Assembly (NCBI RefSeq): GCF_014202505.1
Contig: NZ_JACHGW010000004.1
Coordinates: 248,001 to 312,000, forward strand
Reading direction: 5' to 3'
Length of the DNA stretch: 64,000 nucleotides
DNA from: Armatimonas rosea
Lineage (GTDB): Bacteria > Armatimonadota > Armatimonadia > Armatimonadales > Armatimonadaceae
Positions 25,482 to 33,986 of the stretch are shown in pieces (position 1 is the stretch's first letter; each line of letters starts with the position of its first letter). The position numbers and the translations under genes were made by a program. The notes under the pieces were generated by a model, which was given only the letters and a program-made list of their open reading frames with translations, had not been told where the DNA came from and made no database searches.

Positions 25482-26027
25482 ATGCAACATACAAGAGGAA
25501 AGTTTGCGATACTACTTAGCCTAATCGTGTGTCTGGTCTGTCTGGGGGCAGGGTGGGCGGTTCGGCGCGAGCTGGCACAGCGGGCTCTGAACCGGACTCT
25601 GGTCGAGGCGGCGCGGCGCGACGACCTCCGCGGGGTCCGCGCTGCCCTACAGCGGGGCGCAAGCCCCAATACCCGCGCAACGTACCAAAACCAAGTGACC
25701 TCACTGCCAGATGTCTGGAAGTGGCTCCGACACGATGAGGAACTCTTCTGGCACGACGCCCCCCTGATCGGCGAGGTGGCCGAGAACGGGGGCAAGAACG
25801 ACGAGGCTATCCTCAAAGCTCTCCTCGATGCCGGGGCCGACGTGAACTCCTGTGATAACCTCCAGCGTACGGCGCTCATGGGGGCTGCCGGGGGAGATCG
25901 TGTCCCCTTGGTGCGCCTCTTGCTTCGCTATGGTGCCGATAGATCCCTTGTCTCGCGGCGCGGCTGGACAGCGCTCGACGAAGCCAAGGAGTACAACCGC
26001 ACCCGAATTCTCCCCCTGCTTCGCTAG
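25482..26027 (+). CDS. Membrane-anchored ankyrin repeat protein
   Basis: 181 aa from the ATG at 25482, with AAGGAG 7 nt upstream; upstream in-frame sequence is not protein-like. An N-terminal membrane anchor (FAILLSLIVCLVCLGAGWAV) is followed by three or four ankyrin repeats, for example LKALLDAGADVNSCDNLQRT and VRLLLRYGADRSLVSRRGW. Ankyrin domains mediate protein contacts; the repeats would face the periplasm. The preceding 25234-25481 has TACAAT-like promoter sequence and no supportable gene. Confidence 0.85.
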   Translation: MQHTRGKFAILLSLIVCLVCLGAGWAVRRELAQRALNRTLVEAARRDDLRGVRAALQRGASPNTRATYQNQVTSLPDVWKWLRHDEELFWHDAPLIGEVAENGGKNDEAILKALLDAGADVNSCDNLQRTALMGAAGGDRVPLVRLLLRYGADRSLVSRRGWTALDEAKEYNRTRILPLLR

Positions 26028-26089
26028 AGACAGGGCCTGAAAGGCCCCGTCTTGGCCGCTCCGTTCGTTCCTCACTTCGCGAAGCGGCC
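26028..26089. terminator. Double hairpin after ankyrin gene
   Basis: AGACAGGGCC (26028-26037) pairs with GGCCCCGTCT (26043-26052) with one mismatch. A second stem has GGCCGCT (26054-26060) and AGCGGCC (26083-26089). It sits between convergent genes ending at 26027 and 26117, so a bidirectional terminator or REP-like repeat is likely. Confidence 0.5.
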
Positions 26090-26116
26090 CGAGGCCGCAC
26101 CGAATTCCGCCACCCG

Positions 26117-26713
26117 CTATTTGGGCGCAACCTGCCGAAACTCCGATGACAGGCCGTTGTAGACGGGCTGCCAGCGTGCTTGGAGTGTTGCCCAGTCGGT
26201 CTCCTGCGCCGCCCAGAGCTCGTCCCAGTAGGCGTTGGCGGCAGAGAAGTTAGTCAGGGCACTGGTCTGGGCGAGCTCGATCCCAAAGGTGAGAATCCGC
26301 AGGCTATGGAAGAGGCTCTTCCAGCCCGTGAGAGACTCCCCCTCCACCGTGATCTTTTTCTTCGCCTTCACAAAGCTGTGGGATGCCTTTTGTGCAAGCG
26401 AGTGGCGCAGGGTCGGGAGACTAAGGGTGAACGTGCAGTACGACCGCAAGGGGCTTTCGGGAACAAAGTAGGCTTCGAGCGCGTTGATCTGGTGAGCATC
26501 AAGGTGTGCCTGCAGATCAACCAGGTTGTAGGTCTGGAAATCACATCCATCAAACACTAGTTCACTAAAACTCACACCATTATTTGCAGGAAAAACAACG
26601 AAATAATCAGAATCAGAGTCAGGACGTCTGGTCCCGTAGACCTGGGAGCCAAAGGGGATGTAAAAGGTCTCGGGGGGCCACTGATTTCTGAGAGTCAGCT
26701 CATGAAATTTCAT
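26117..26713 (-). CDS. Nucleotidyltransferase-fold protein
   Basis: 198 aa from the ATG at 26713 (AGGGA 5 nt upstream). The N-terminus carries PFGSQVYGTRRPDSDSDYF, matching the GS-x-YG...SDxD signature of polymerase-beta-like nucleotidyltransferases with two metal-binding aspartates. The rest is helical (SHSFVKAKKKITVEGESL, HSLRILTFGIELAQ), as in stand-alone proteins that modify small molecules or RNA. No HEPN or other antitoxin-type partner is adjacent, so a MNT/HEPN toxin pair is not supported. The substrate is unknown. Confidence 0.8.
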   Translation of the reverse strand: MKFHELTLRNQWPPETFYIPFGSQVYGTRRPDSDSDYFVVFPANNGVSFSELVFDGCDFQTYNLVDLQAHLDAHQINALEAYFVPESPLRSYCTFTLSLPTLRHSLAQKASHSFVKAKKKITVEGESLTGWKSLFHSLRILTFGIELAQTSALTNFSAANAYWDELWAAQETDWATLQARWQPVYNGLSSEFRQVAPK

Positions 26714-26768
26714 AGATTCCCTATCGCCATGCATGAACCCTCTGTTAAGTGGGTAGAATCACAATAAC

Positions 26769-27638
26769 ATGGAGTTCACTCTTGAGGTGCTGGCAGACTA
26801 CGCTTGCCAAACAGGTGAGGGGCCACTCTACCATGCCGAAGAGAATGCGGTCTACTGGACCGATATTCCCAATGGGCTTATCTTTCGCTACTTCCTGGAG
26901 ACCGGGAAGCACGAGGCCTTTGGGATCGGGCACCAGGTGGGAGGCTTTACGCTCCAAGAAGACGGAAAATTCCTTCTCTTTCTGGACCGGGGCGCAGTCG
27001 CGCTCTGGACACCGGGCGGCGAGCTGGAGTTTCTGATCGAGCAGATTCAAGACGAGGTCGAGACACGCTTCAACGATGTCATAGCCGATACCGAGGGGCG
27101 TGTCTACTGCGGGACCATGCCCACCAAGGCGCGCCAAGGACGGCTCTACCGGCTCAATCTCGATGGCAACCTCACAAAGCTCCTGGATGGAATCGGGTGC
27201 TCCAACGGGCTGGGACTCTCCCCCGACCACCGTTTCCTCTACTACACGGACTCGGCGGCACGTAAGATCTTCCGGTTCCTCTACGACGAAGAAAACGGGG
27301 GGATTCGGCGCCAGAAGACCCAGATTATCACCGAGGAGGGCGGCGGAGTGCCGGATGGCATGACGGTCGATGCCGCGGGAAATGTCTGGAGTGCGCGCTG
27401 GGACGGGAGCTGCCTGGTGGGCTACACCGCCCAAGGTAGGGAGTTCGCCCGAATCCCCTTCCCGGTCAAGAAGGTCTCCAGTGTGACGTTTGGCGGCCCC
27501 GAGTACGACCAGCTGTTTGTGACAACGGCCGGAGGCAACCAGAAAGAGCTCGATGGCCCACTCGCCGGAGCGCTGTTCCGTCTGACCATCCCCGGAGTCA
27601 CCGGGCGCCCCGAGTTTGTCTCCCGCGTGGGGCTGTGA
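26769..27638 (+). CDS. SMP-30/gluconolactonase-like protein
   Basis: 289 aa, six-bladed beta-propeller of the SMP-30/Gluconolactonase/LRE family. Motifs: GEGPLYHAEENAVYWTDI near the N-terminus (metal-binding Glu), RFNDVIADTEGRVYCGTM (Asn), GCSNGLGLSPDHRFLYYTDS (Asn and Asp) and PDGMTVDAAGNVW. Family enzymes hydrolyse sugar lactones with a divalent metal. TAGAAT lies 9 nt upstream of the ATG. The serine hydrolase gene starts 1 nt after its stop. Confidence 0.92.
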   Translation: MEFTLEVLADYACQTGEGPLYHAEENAVYWTDIPNGLIFRYFLETGKHEAFGIGHQVGGFTLQEDGKFLLFLDRGAVALWTPGGELEFLIEQIQDEVETRFNDVIADTEGRVYCGTMPTKARQGRLYRLNLDGNLTKLLDGIGCSNGLGLSPDHRFLYYTDSAARKIFRFLYDEENGGIRRQKTQIITEEGGGVPDGMTVDAAGNVWSARWDGSCLVGYTAQGREFARIPFPVKKVSSVTFGGPEYDQLFVTTAGGNQKELDGPLAGALFRLTIPGVTGRPEFVSRVGL

Positions 27639-27639
27639 C

Positions 27640-28638
27640 GTGCGCCAGGTGGGGCAGTTGCCCTCGGAGGTTCTCAGCCGGCTAGACCGACAGCTCAACC
27701 GGGTCCGCGACGAGACCGGCGTTCCGGGGTTTATCCTCGCCGTCGCACAAGGGAAGCGCACCGTGCTGGTGCGCGGCTACGGCACGCAAGACGGGCGTCC
27801 CCTTGAGCCGACACTCCCCGCGATGCTCTGTAGCCTCTGTAAGCCCCTGACCGCCCAAGCGTTTTTGTTGCTCGCCGACGAGGGCAAGCTCACCCTCGAC
27901 GATCCCGCGGCCCGCTGGCTCCCCATCGACCCGGCGATCACCCTCCGCCACCTGCTCACCCACCGCAGCGGACTGGCGGCCAAGTTCCCCGAAGGCAGCC
28001 GTGCCCCCAGCGAGGCGGAGCATGTCAAGCTCGCCTTACGTGAGCCGCTTGCGTTTGCCCCCGGCACGGCGTTTCTCTACTCCAATGTAGGCTACCAAGC
28101 GCTGGGGCGTATCCTCGAAGCACTCACCGGTGAGCGCCCCGATCGGTTTCTCCAGCGCCGCATCCTCGACCCCCTTGGCATCAAGAGCTACTTTGTCGCC
28201 ACCTATCTCCCCCCGGACCAGCAGCGCCGCTACGACAGTGGAGTCCTTCCCTACCTAACACCGCAGCGCTGGGACAAGGCAACCGGGCAGTATGTCGCCG
28301 TCCGCGACCGGATCGCCCGCCTCGCCCAGGAGGCACCGGGGAGCGCCGACACCAGCGGCGCGGGCTGCATGAGCGCCCCGGACTACCTGACGTTTTTGCT
28401 ATCGCTCCCCCCCCGCCAGCGCCAGCTCATCCGCAAGAGCGCGGTCGAGGGCTACGGCCTTGGCTGGATGCTTCGCGATGGTGGCCTCGCCCACACGGGG
28501 ATTGGGTCGGGGGAGACCCACTACGCCCTGACCCGTGACAATGGCCTCAGCCTTGTCTGTTTTATTCCCTCCAGCGACGATACCGCGTGTGAGAAAGTCC
28601 TGGAATCGGTCAAGAGCGCGGTAAAATACATCCCATGA
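27640..28638 (+). CDS. Beta-lactamase-family serine hydrolase
   Basis: 332 aa from a GTG at 27640 directly after the lactonase stop. Class C/DD-peptidase fold: S-x-x-K as LCSLCKPL, Y-x-N as LYSNVGYQALG and H-T-G as LAHTGIGSG. Members act as esterases or peptidases and usually not as antibiotic-resistance enzymes. No signal peptide is seen, suggesting cytoplasmic action on a small ester or amide. It overlaps the esterase gene by ATGA, so three hydrolases form one operon. Confidence 0.9.
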   Translation: MRQVGQLPSEVLSRLDRQLNRVRDETGVPGFILAVAQGKRTVLVRGYGTQDGRPLEPTLPAMLCSLCKPLTAQAFLLLADEGKLTLDDPAARWLPIDPAITLRHLLTHRSGLAAKFPEGSRAPSEAEHVKLALREPLAFAPGTAFLYSNVGYQALGRILEALTGERPDRFLQRRILDPLGIKSYFVATYLPPDQQRRYDSGVLPYLTPQRWDKATGQYVAVRDRIARLAQEAPGSADTSGAGCMSAPDYLTFLLSLPPRQRQLIRKSAVEGYGLGWMLRDGGLAHTGIGSGETHYALTRDNGLSLVCFIPSSDDTACEKVLESVKSAVKYIP

Positions 28639-29408
28639 ACACTGTCGTCCCCCTCTACCCCGAAGGCCAGGTCCCCTTTGCTCTTGGCACCGGCCCCGAA
28701 GACACTCCCACACTCACGCTCTACCCCCCCGACAAGCCCAACGGTGCCGCGGTCGTGGTCTGTCCCGGCGGCGGCTACGGCGGCCTCGCCGGCCATGAGG
28801 GCGAGCCTATCGCCAAGTGGCTCAACACCCTGGGAGTCTTTGCCGCCGTGCTCAAGTACCGGCTTGGCCCCAAGTACCACCACCCTGCGGAGATGACCGA
28901 TGCGCTCTCCGCGATCAAGCTGGTCCGTAGCAAGGGCCGCGAGTGGGGAGTCGATCCCAAGCGGGTCGGGATTCTGGGCTTCTCCGCCGGAGGGCACCTC
29001 ACCAGCACCGCCGCGACCCACTTCACCGGCCCCGAAGACCGCCCCGATCTCGCGGTCTTGGTCTATCCCGTGATCACCCTGGAGGGCAAGGCCGCGCACG
29101 CAGGCTCACGCCGCAACCTCCTAGGCGACTCCCCCTCCCCCGAGCTGGTCCGCGATCTCTCCAACCACCTGAAGGTCACCAAGAACACCCCACCCTGCTT
29201 TATCATGCACACCGCCGATGATGCCGTCGTGCCGGTCGAGAACGCGCTCTTGTTCGCATCGGCGCTCGCGGCCAATGGCGTCCCCTTCGCGCTCCAGGTC
29301 TACGAGCACGCTCCCCACGGAGTCGGCCTGGGACGCGCGGAGTTCCCGGAGACCCTGGCATGGCCGGAGCAGTGCGCCCGCTGGTTTAAGCAACGCGGGT
29401 TTGTCTAA
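28635..29408 (+). CDS. Alpha/beta hydrolase (BD-FAE/acetylxylan-esterase-like)
   Basis: 257 aa. The oxyanion region VVVCPGGGYGGLAGHEG precedes the nucleophile elbow GFSAGGHL. Asp in HTADDAVVPVEN and His in YEHAPHGVGL complete the triad. This subgroup deacetylates or de-esterifies sugars. No signal peptide. Coupled by ATGA to the serine hydrolase and third in the lactonase operon, consistent with processing of acylated sugar derivatives inside the cell. Confidence 0.9.
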   Translation: MNTVVPLYPEGQVPFALGTGPEDTPTLTLYPPDKPNGAAVVVCPGGGYGGLAGHEGEPIAKWLNTLGVFAAVLKYRLGPKYHHPAEMTDALSAIKLVRSKGREWGVDPKRVGILGFSAGGHLTSTAATHFTGPEDRPDLAVLVYPVITLEGKAAHAGSRRNLLGDSPSPELVRDLSNHLKVTKNTPPCFIMHTADDAVVPVENALLFASALAANGVPFALQVYEHAPHGVGLGRAEFPETLAWPEQCARWFKQRGFV

Positions 29409-29466
29409 AAGCCCGTACGAATCCCGGAAAATGTAGAACTTAGGGCAGGATGACAGAATAATCCTG

Positions 29467-29472
29467 TATACT
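29467..29472 (+). promoter_or_regulatory. Leaderless -10 box (TATACT)
   Basis: TATACT exactly 6 nt before the ATG at 29479, with no Shine-Dalgarno between. It would start the cyclodeaminase/FGGY/glycerate kinase operon at its first codon. Confidence 0.6.
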
Positions 29473-29478
29473 TCGACC

Positions 29479-30429
29479 ATGCCACTCTTTTTAACGGAAG
29501 ACGATGTGGCGTCCGTGCTGACGATGCCGGATGCCATTGCTGCACTGGAGACGGCCTTCGCTGCTCAGGCCCAGGCAGATGCTTTAAACCTCCCACGCCA
29601 GCGATTTTACCTACCTAACGGCGACCTACACAGCATGGCTGCTGCGCTTCCGGCCCTAGGTGTGCTCGGAACGAAGACGTATACATCGTTTGCCGACGGA
29701 ACCCGCTTCTATGTGGAGCTCTACTCGGCAGAATCGGGTGAATTACTTGCATTTCTCGAAGGAAACCGCCTAGGTCAGGTGCGTACCGGGGCTGCAACGG
29801 GGGTTGCCATCAAACACATGGCCCTCACCGAGACCCCCACGGCAGCGCTCTTTGGCACGGGATTTCAGGCGGAGACCCAGGCCGAGGCCCTCGCCGCGAC
29901 CCTGCCCAACCTCCGCGAGATCCAGGTCTATGGGCGCGATGTTGCGCGGCGCCTGGAGTTTTGCCGCCGCATGACCGCGCTTCTCAATGTTCGCTGCACG
30001 CCCAAGGAGAGCCCCGAAGCGACTGTCCGCAACGCCAAGGTGATTGTCACGGCGACCAGCGCCCGCGAGCCGATCCTGCGGGGTAGCTGGCTCACCCCAG
30101 GAGACTTTATCGCGGCCGTGGGTGCCAACCGCCTCTCGGCGCGCGAGCTCGATGAGGATACCGTGGCCCGGGCGAGCGTGGTGGCGGTGGACGATGTCAG
30201 CCAGGCCCAGACTGAGGCGGCGGAGCTCCTCTTTGCCTACGAGCGCCGTAAGTTCCTCTGGAAGCGTGCCATCCCGCTCTCCGCGATCGTGATCGGCCGC
30301 GCCAAGGGCCGCCCGGACAAAGACGCCATCACGCTGTTTAAGTCGCTCGGTGTCGCGCTCGAAGACATTGCGGTGGCAAGCGTAGTCTACGAGAAAGCAA
30401 AGGCAATGGGGCTCGGTCGGCAGCTTTGA
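29479..30429 (+). CDS. Ornithine cyclodeaminase/mu-crystallin family protein
   Basis: 316 aa. N-terminal substrate domain with LPRQRFYLPNGDLHSMAA and LGTKTYTSF (Lys), GNRLGQVRTGAATGVA (Arg), then a Rossmann domain ALFGTGFQAETQAEAL. The family includes ornithine cyclodeaminase, alanine dehydrogenase and ketimine reductases, all NAD(P)-dependent. The exact substrate cannot be fixed. First gene of a three-gene coupled operon with two sugar-acid kinases. Confidence 0.9.
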   Translation: MPLFLTEDDVASVLTMPDAIAALETAFAAQAQADALNLPRQRFYLPNGDLHSMAAALPALGVLGTKTYTSFADGTRFYVELYSAESGELLAFLEGNRLGQVRTGAATGVAIKHMALTETPTAALFGTGFQAETQAEALAATLPNLREIQVYGRDVARRLEFCRRMTALLNVRCTPKESPEATVRNAKVIVTATSAREPILRGSWLTPGDFIAAVGANRLSARELDEDTVARASVVAVDDVSQAQTEAAELLFAYERRKFLWKRAIPLSAIVIGRAKGRPDKDAITLFKSLGVALEDIAVASVVYEKAKAMGLGRQL

Positions 30430-31829
30430 GAGCTCTTCTTGCCATCGACCTTGGCACCTCGTCCACCCGCGCCCGGCTCTACGACGTGGAGTCGGGCAGG
30501 CCCATCCCGGGTGCGTTCTCGCAGCTCAGTCACACACCCCAGACCACGCCCGACGGTGGCTCGACCCTCGATGCCGATGCCCTTGTCCGAGAGGTGGCCG
30601 CCTGCGCCGACGAAGCACGCGAGAAGGCCCCGGCGGGCTGCTGGCTGGTGGGTGTCGGGCTGAGCTGCTTCTGGCACTCGATTGTCGGAGTTGATGCAAA
30701 CGAGGACGCCCTCACGCCCGTTCTCCTCTGGAACGACCGGCGGAGCGCCGCGCATGTCGCACAGCTCAAGGCCGAGCAGCCCGAGCTCCCGACCTGCACG
30801 GGCTGTCCCTGGCACACGAGCTATGTCTACGGTCGCCTGACCTGGCTGCGCGAGACCCAGCCCGAGCTCTTTGGGCGCTGCAAGCAGTTCCTCACCCCCG
30901 CGGCCTATGTCCTACGCAAGCTCGTTGGAGCGACCGGCGAGTCTACGTCGATGGCGTCGGCGTCGGGGCTCTGGGACCAGACCACGCAGGCCTGGCTCCC
31001 GGAGTGGGCCGATCTCCTCCCCCCAGTCCAAGACACACCGGTCTCCGCGCCCAGCTCCCCGTTCTTGCCTCGGCATCTTGCGCAGCTCCCGTGGTGCGCA
31101 CCAGTCGGGGATGGGATGGCGTCGAACCTGGGCTGTGGCGCGGTCACCCCGGAGCGGCTCGCCCTGATGATCGGCACGAGCGGCGCGATGCGTGTCGTCT
31201 TGCCGCCATCGCGCCCCGCTCTCCCCCCAGGCCTCTGGCGCTACCAGTTGGACTCCGAGCGCTACGCCCTTGGGGGTGCCCTCACCAACGGCGGCTCGGT
31301 CTGGGCCTGGCTGGAGAGCCTGCTCAAGCTCCCGGAGACGCTCCCCGACGCCGCCCCCGATAGCCACGGCCTCACGGTCCTGCCGTTTCTGGCGGGCGAG
31401 CGCGCCCCGCTCTGGCGCGACGATCTCACGGCGGCGGTGATCGGGCTGGGTACGAGCACGACTCCGGCGAGCCTGGCGCGTGCCCACCTAGAAGCGGTCG
31501 CGTACCGCTTTGCCGCCCTGCGCGACTTCCTGCGCCCGGTCGCCCCGCAAGCCGAGCTAATCGGCACGGGCGCGGGCCTGCTCGCCTCCCCGCTCTGGCA
31601 GCAGATCCTCGCCGATGTCCTAGGGGAGACCATTCTCGTCAGTAGCGAGGAAGAGGCATCGTCGCGTGGGGCCGCGCTCTGGGCACGGGAGCAGCTGGGC
31701 TTGGGGACGATCTACGAGGCTCCTCTCCCGGAGATTCTGCACCAGGTCACGCCCAATCCTGCCCACGCCGAGGCCTACACCGCCGCCCGTGTGCGCCACG
31801 AGAGCCTGCTCTCTTTGCTCTGCCAATGA
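30426..31829 (+). CDS. FGGY-family carbohydrate kinase (gluconokinase-like)
   Basis: 467 aa from a TTG overlapping the previous stop (TTGA). ATPase-fold phosphate-1 motif AIDLGTSSTRARLYD, the VLLWNDRRSAAHV region with the catalytic-type Asp, and LPFLAGERAPLWRDD are typical of gluconate kinases of the FGGY group. GTGAGLLASPLWQQILADVL is the C-terminal FGGY signature. The family phosphorylates sugars or sugar acids; gluconate is favoured by the GERAPLW segment. Coupled to a glycerate kinase. Confidence 0.9.
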   Translation: MRALLAIDLGTSSTRARLYDVESGRPIPGAFSQLSHTPQTTPDGGSTLDADALVREVAACADEAREKAPAGCWLVGVGLSCFWHSIVGVDANEDALTPVLLWNDRRSAAHVAQLKAEQPELPTCTGCPWHTSYVYGRLTWLRETQPELFGRCKQFLTPAAYVLRKLVGATGESTSMASASGLWDQTTQAWLPEWADLLPPVQDTPVSAPSSPFLPRHLAQLPWCAPVGDGMASNLGCGAVTPERLALMIGTSGAMRVVLPPSRPALPPGLWRYQLDSERYALGGALTNGGSVWAWLESLLKLPETLPDAAPDSHGLTVLPFLAGERAPLWRDDLTAAVIGLGTSTTPASLARAHLEAVAYRFAALRDFLRPVAPQAELIGTGAGLLASPLWQQILADVLGETILVSSEEEASSRGAALWAREQLGLGTIYEAPLPEILHQVTPNPAHAEAYTAARVRHESLLSLLCQ

Positions 31830-32857
31830 AGGTCCTGGTCTGCCCCGACTCCTTCAAAGGCGCACTCTCAGCTCCCGAGGTGGCGAGCGCGATGGCGACA
31901 GGCTGGCAACGCGTCTTCCCCGATGCCGAGCTCGTCCTCCTTCCCGTGGCGGATGGAGGTGAGGGCACGCTCGATGTCCTCCTGAGTGCCACGGGTGGCC
32001 AGCGCCTCACCGAGACCGTCACCGGCCCGCTCGGTGAGCCTGTCTCCGCCGCGTGGGGCCTCCTCCCCGACGGCACCGCTGTGGTCGAGCTTGCGCAGGC
32101 TGCGAGCCTGAGCCTCGTCCCCCTGGAGAGGCGCGACCCCAAGCACACGACAACCTACGGGGTCGGGGAGCTGCTTTTACGAGCGACGCGGCGCTCCCAA
32201 AAACTCCTCATCACCCTCGGCGGCTCGGCCACTAACGACGGCGGCGCAGGGGTTTTAGAGGCGTTTGGCCACCGCCAACAGCCGGGCCACTCGGTACGAA
32301 TCGCCTGCGACGTAGACAACCCGCTCACCGGACCTCGTGGGGCGAGTGCGGTCTTCGGACCACAGAAGGGCGCGACGCCCGACGATATCCCCCTGCTCGA
32401 TGCGCGACTTGCGGCACTGCGCGACAGGCTCGCTCTCCCAGAACAACCCGGCGATGGGGCGGCGGGTGGGGCGGCCTACGGTCTGCGGTGGCTCTTTCCG
32501 GGAGCGCAGCTCGTTCCGGGGATCGAGCTAGTGCTGGATGCGATTGGCTTTGACCAGCACCTCGCAGGTGCCGACCTCGTGCTCACCGGCGAGGGCCGAC
32601 TCGACAGCCAGACCCTCGGCGGGAAAGCCATCGCGGGCGTGGCGCGCAGAGCACGAGCGGCCAATGTCCCCGTGCTCGCGCTGGTCGGGAGCCTCGGCAA
32701 CGACATCCGCGGCACCCAGCTCGCCGATGCGGGGATTACAGCGGCGCTTCCTCTTGCCCCCGGCCCCTGCACACTTGCGGAGTCCCTGGCGAATACCGCT
32801 CCCTGGCTCGCGGATGCTGCGGAGCGAGCGGCGCGGCTTACGCGGCTCTACTCGTAG
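31826..32857 (+). CDS. Glycerate kinase (GlxK/GarK type)
   Basis: 343 aa; ATG overlaps the preceding stop by ATGA. Begins VLVCPDSFKGALSAPEVASA, with PVADGGEGTLDVL and LLITLGGSATNDGGAGVLEA, all hallmarks of the type I glycerate 2-kinase family. The product 2- or 3-phosphoglycerate enters glycolysis. With the gluconokinase-like gene it suggests a sugar-acid salvage operon. The 3' end overlaps the convergent protease gene by 10 nt. Confidence 0.94.
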   Translation: MKVLVCPDSFKGALSAPEVASAMATGWQRVFPDAELVLLPVADGGEGTLDVLLSATGGQRLTETVTGPLGEPVSAAWGLLPDGTAVVELAQAASLSLVPLERRDPKHTTTYGVGELLLRATRRSQKLLITLGGSATNDGGAGVLEAFGHRQQPGHSVRIACDVDNPLTGPRGASAVFGPQKGATPDDIPLLDARLAALRDRLALPEQPGDGAAGGAAYGLRWLFPGAQLVPGIELVLDAIGFDQHLAGADLVLTGEGRLDSQTLGGKAIAGVARRARAANVPVLALVGSLGNDIRGTQLADAGITAALPLAPGPCTLAESLANTAPWLADAAERAARLTRLYS

Positions 32858-33546
32858 ACATAGGCATCGTTGATGTAGGGGCGCAGGTAGGAATCGCTCA
32901 TGTAGCCAAAGCCCTTGTCGCTCCAGTCCGGCCCCGCCCAGTTGGCAAAGACCCAGAGCTTGGCATCGTCGGAGTAGCCCACCAGGACAATCGAGTGGCC
33001 GTCGAAGACATCCTGCGCGGGGATAAAGTCCATCGCGCTCAGCCCCTCCACGACCACATTCTTGCCCTTGCCCCCCTTGGGCCAGCGTAGCCCAATCGCC
33101 ACCGGTATCCCGCGCTTCAGCATCGCCTTGAGCTCCGCCACTTGCGCCTCCGTGATGACTTCCTTAGTGCTCCAGGGCTTGAGAAAGCGTCCCTTGAGCC
33201 GCGGGGTCTGCTTGGCCTTCTCCAGGAGCGCAGGCTCGGGGCTGAGCTCGGCATCGTAGCGGGAGGCGTAGGGTAAGGCGCTCTCCCCCGCCATTCCAAA
33301 GCGCTCGTAGCCCGCCGCGATCCGGTCGAAGAAGTCGCCGTCTTTTTTCTGGCCGGTCGCGGTATTCTTCGCCCAGTTCAGAAACTCCACCGAGAGTGGC
33401 TCGGCGAGCTTGCGCTTCTTGCGGAGCATGAACTCAATGCAGAAGGTCATCGCAAAGACACTGCACGTCCCCCGGCTCCCCTGCGAGCGCGCCGTCATCC
33501 TCAGCCTCGCGACCTCTGGTCGCAGATCCACATCGAACTTCATCAC
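32848..33546 (-). CDS. Papain-like (C1) cysteine peptidase
   Basis: 232 aa; AAGGAG lies 7 nt before the ATG. Catalytic features: Gln and Cys in ARSQGSRGTCSVFAMTF, His in FDGHSIVLVGYSDD and Asn in FANWAGPDWSDKGFGYMS. There is no signal or propeptide, and the enzyme is smaller than secreted papains, so it is probably an intracellular C1-like peptidase without autoinhibitory prodomain. It may belong with the DUF4288-like gene 18 nt upstream. Confidence 0.88.
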   Translation of the reverse strand: MMKFDVDLRPEVARLRMTARSQGSRGTCSVFAMTFCIEFMLRKKRKLAEPLSVEFLNWAKNTATGQKKDGDFFDRIAAGYERFGMAGESALPYASRYDAELSPEPALLEKAKQTPRLKGRFLKPWSTKEVITEAQVAELKAMLKRGIPVAIGLRWPKGGKGKNVVVEGLSAMDFIPAQDVFDGHSIVLVGYSDDAKLWVFANWAGPDWSDKGFGYMSDSYLRPYINDAYVYE

Positions 33547-33564
33547 TGTCTCCTTTGCAAACGC

Positions 33565-33975
33565 CTACCCCAGAAGCTCCGGGTGGTACGCGTCCCCGTT
33601 CTCCTCCAGCCCACCCGGCTCACAGACAACGCGCACAGGTCTTCCCTGGAGCAGGCTCTCCAGGTCGGCCATATCTTTCACCGAGTACTGTACCCAGGTT
33701 ACCTCATCGCCATCACGGGGTGCCCCCTCCAGGAGCCCCACGACGTTTCTAACTCCGACAAACCGCCAGCGAGCCGGTCTCTCGTCAAAGGTAAGCCCCT
33801 CACTCCCGACCCGCGCTTCCTCTAGCCCGAGCTGTTCGGCACGCTCCCAGGCCTCGTCGTGGCTGGCGGCGTGGACAAGATAGATGTTCTCCCAGACAGG
33901 GAGGTAGCCCAAGTCCCCCTCCAGCAACTCGGTGGTGAGGAGAACATGGACAGCGAACCAGCGTCTTTCGGCCAT
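33565..33975 (-). CDS. DUF4288-like hypothetical protein
   Basis: 136 aa; AGAGAAGAA precedes the ATG. The N-terminal WFAVHVLLTTELLEGD, a central VWENIYLVHAASHDEAWERA and RWRFVGVRNVVGLLE resemble the small DUF4288 family, which is often found near polymorphic toxins. No catalytic motif. An immunity function is possible but no toxin is visible next to it. Confidence 0.55.
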   Translation of the reverse strand: MAERRWFAVHVLLTTELLEGDLGYLPVWENIYLVHAASHDEAWERAEQLGLEEARVGSEGLTFDERPARWRFVGVRNVVGLLEGAPRDGDEVTWVQYSVKDMADLESLLQGRPVRVVCEPGGLEENGDAYHPELLG

Positions 33976-33986
33976 CGTTCTTCTCT

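Noticed and set aside
26117-26713. MNT/HEPN toxin-antitoxin pair
   Set aside because: The nucleotidyltransferase motif is present, but no HEPN or other small partner gene is adjacent.
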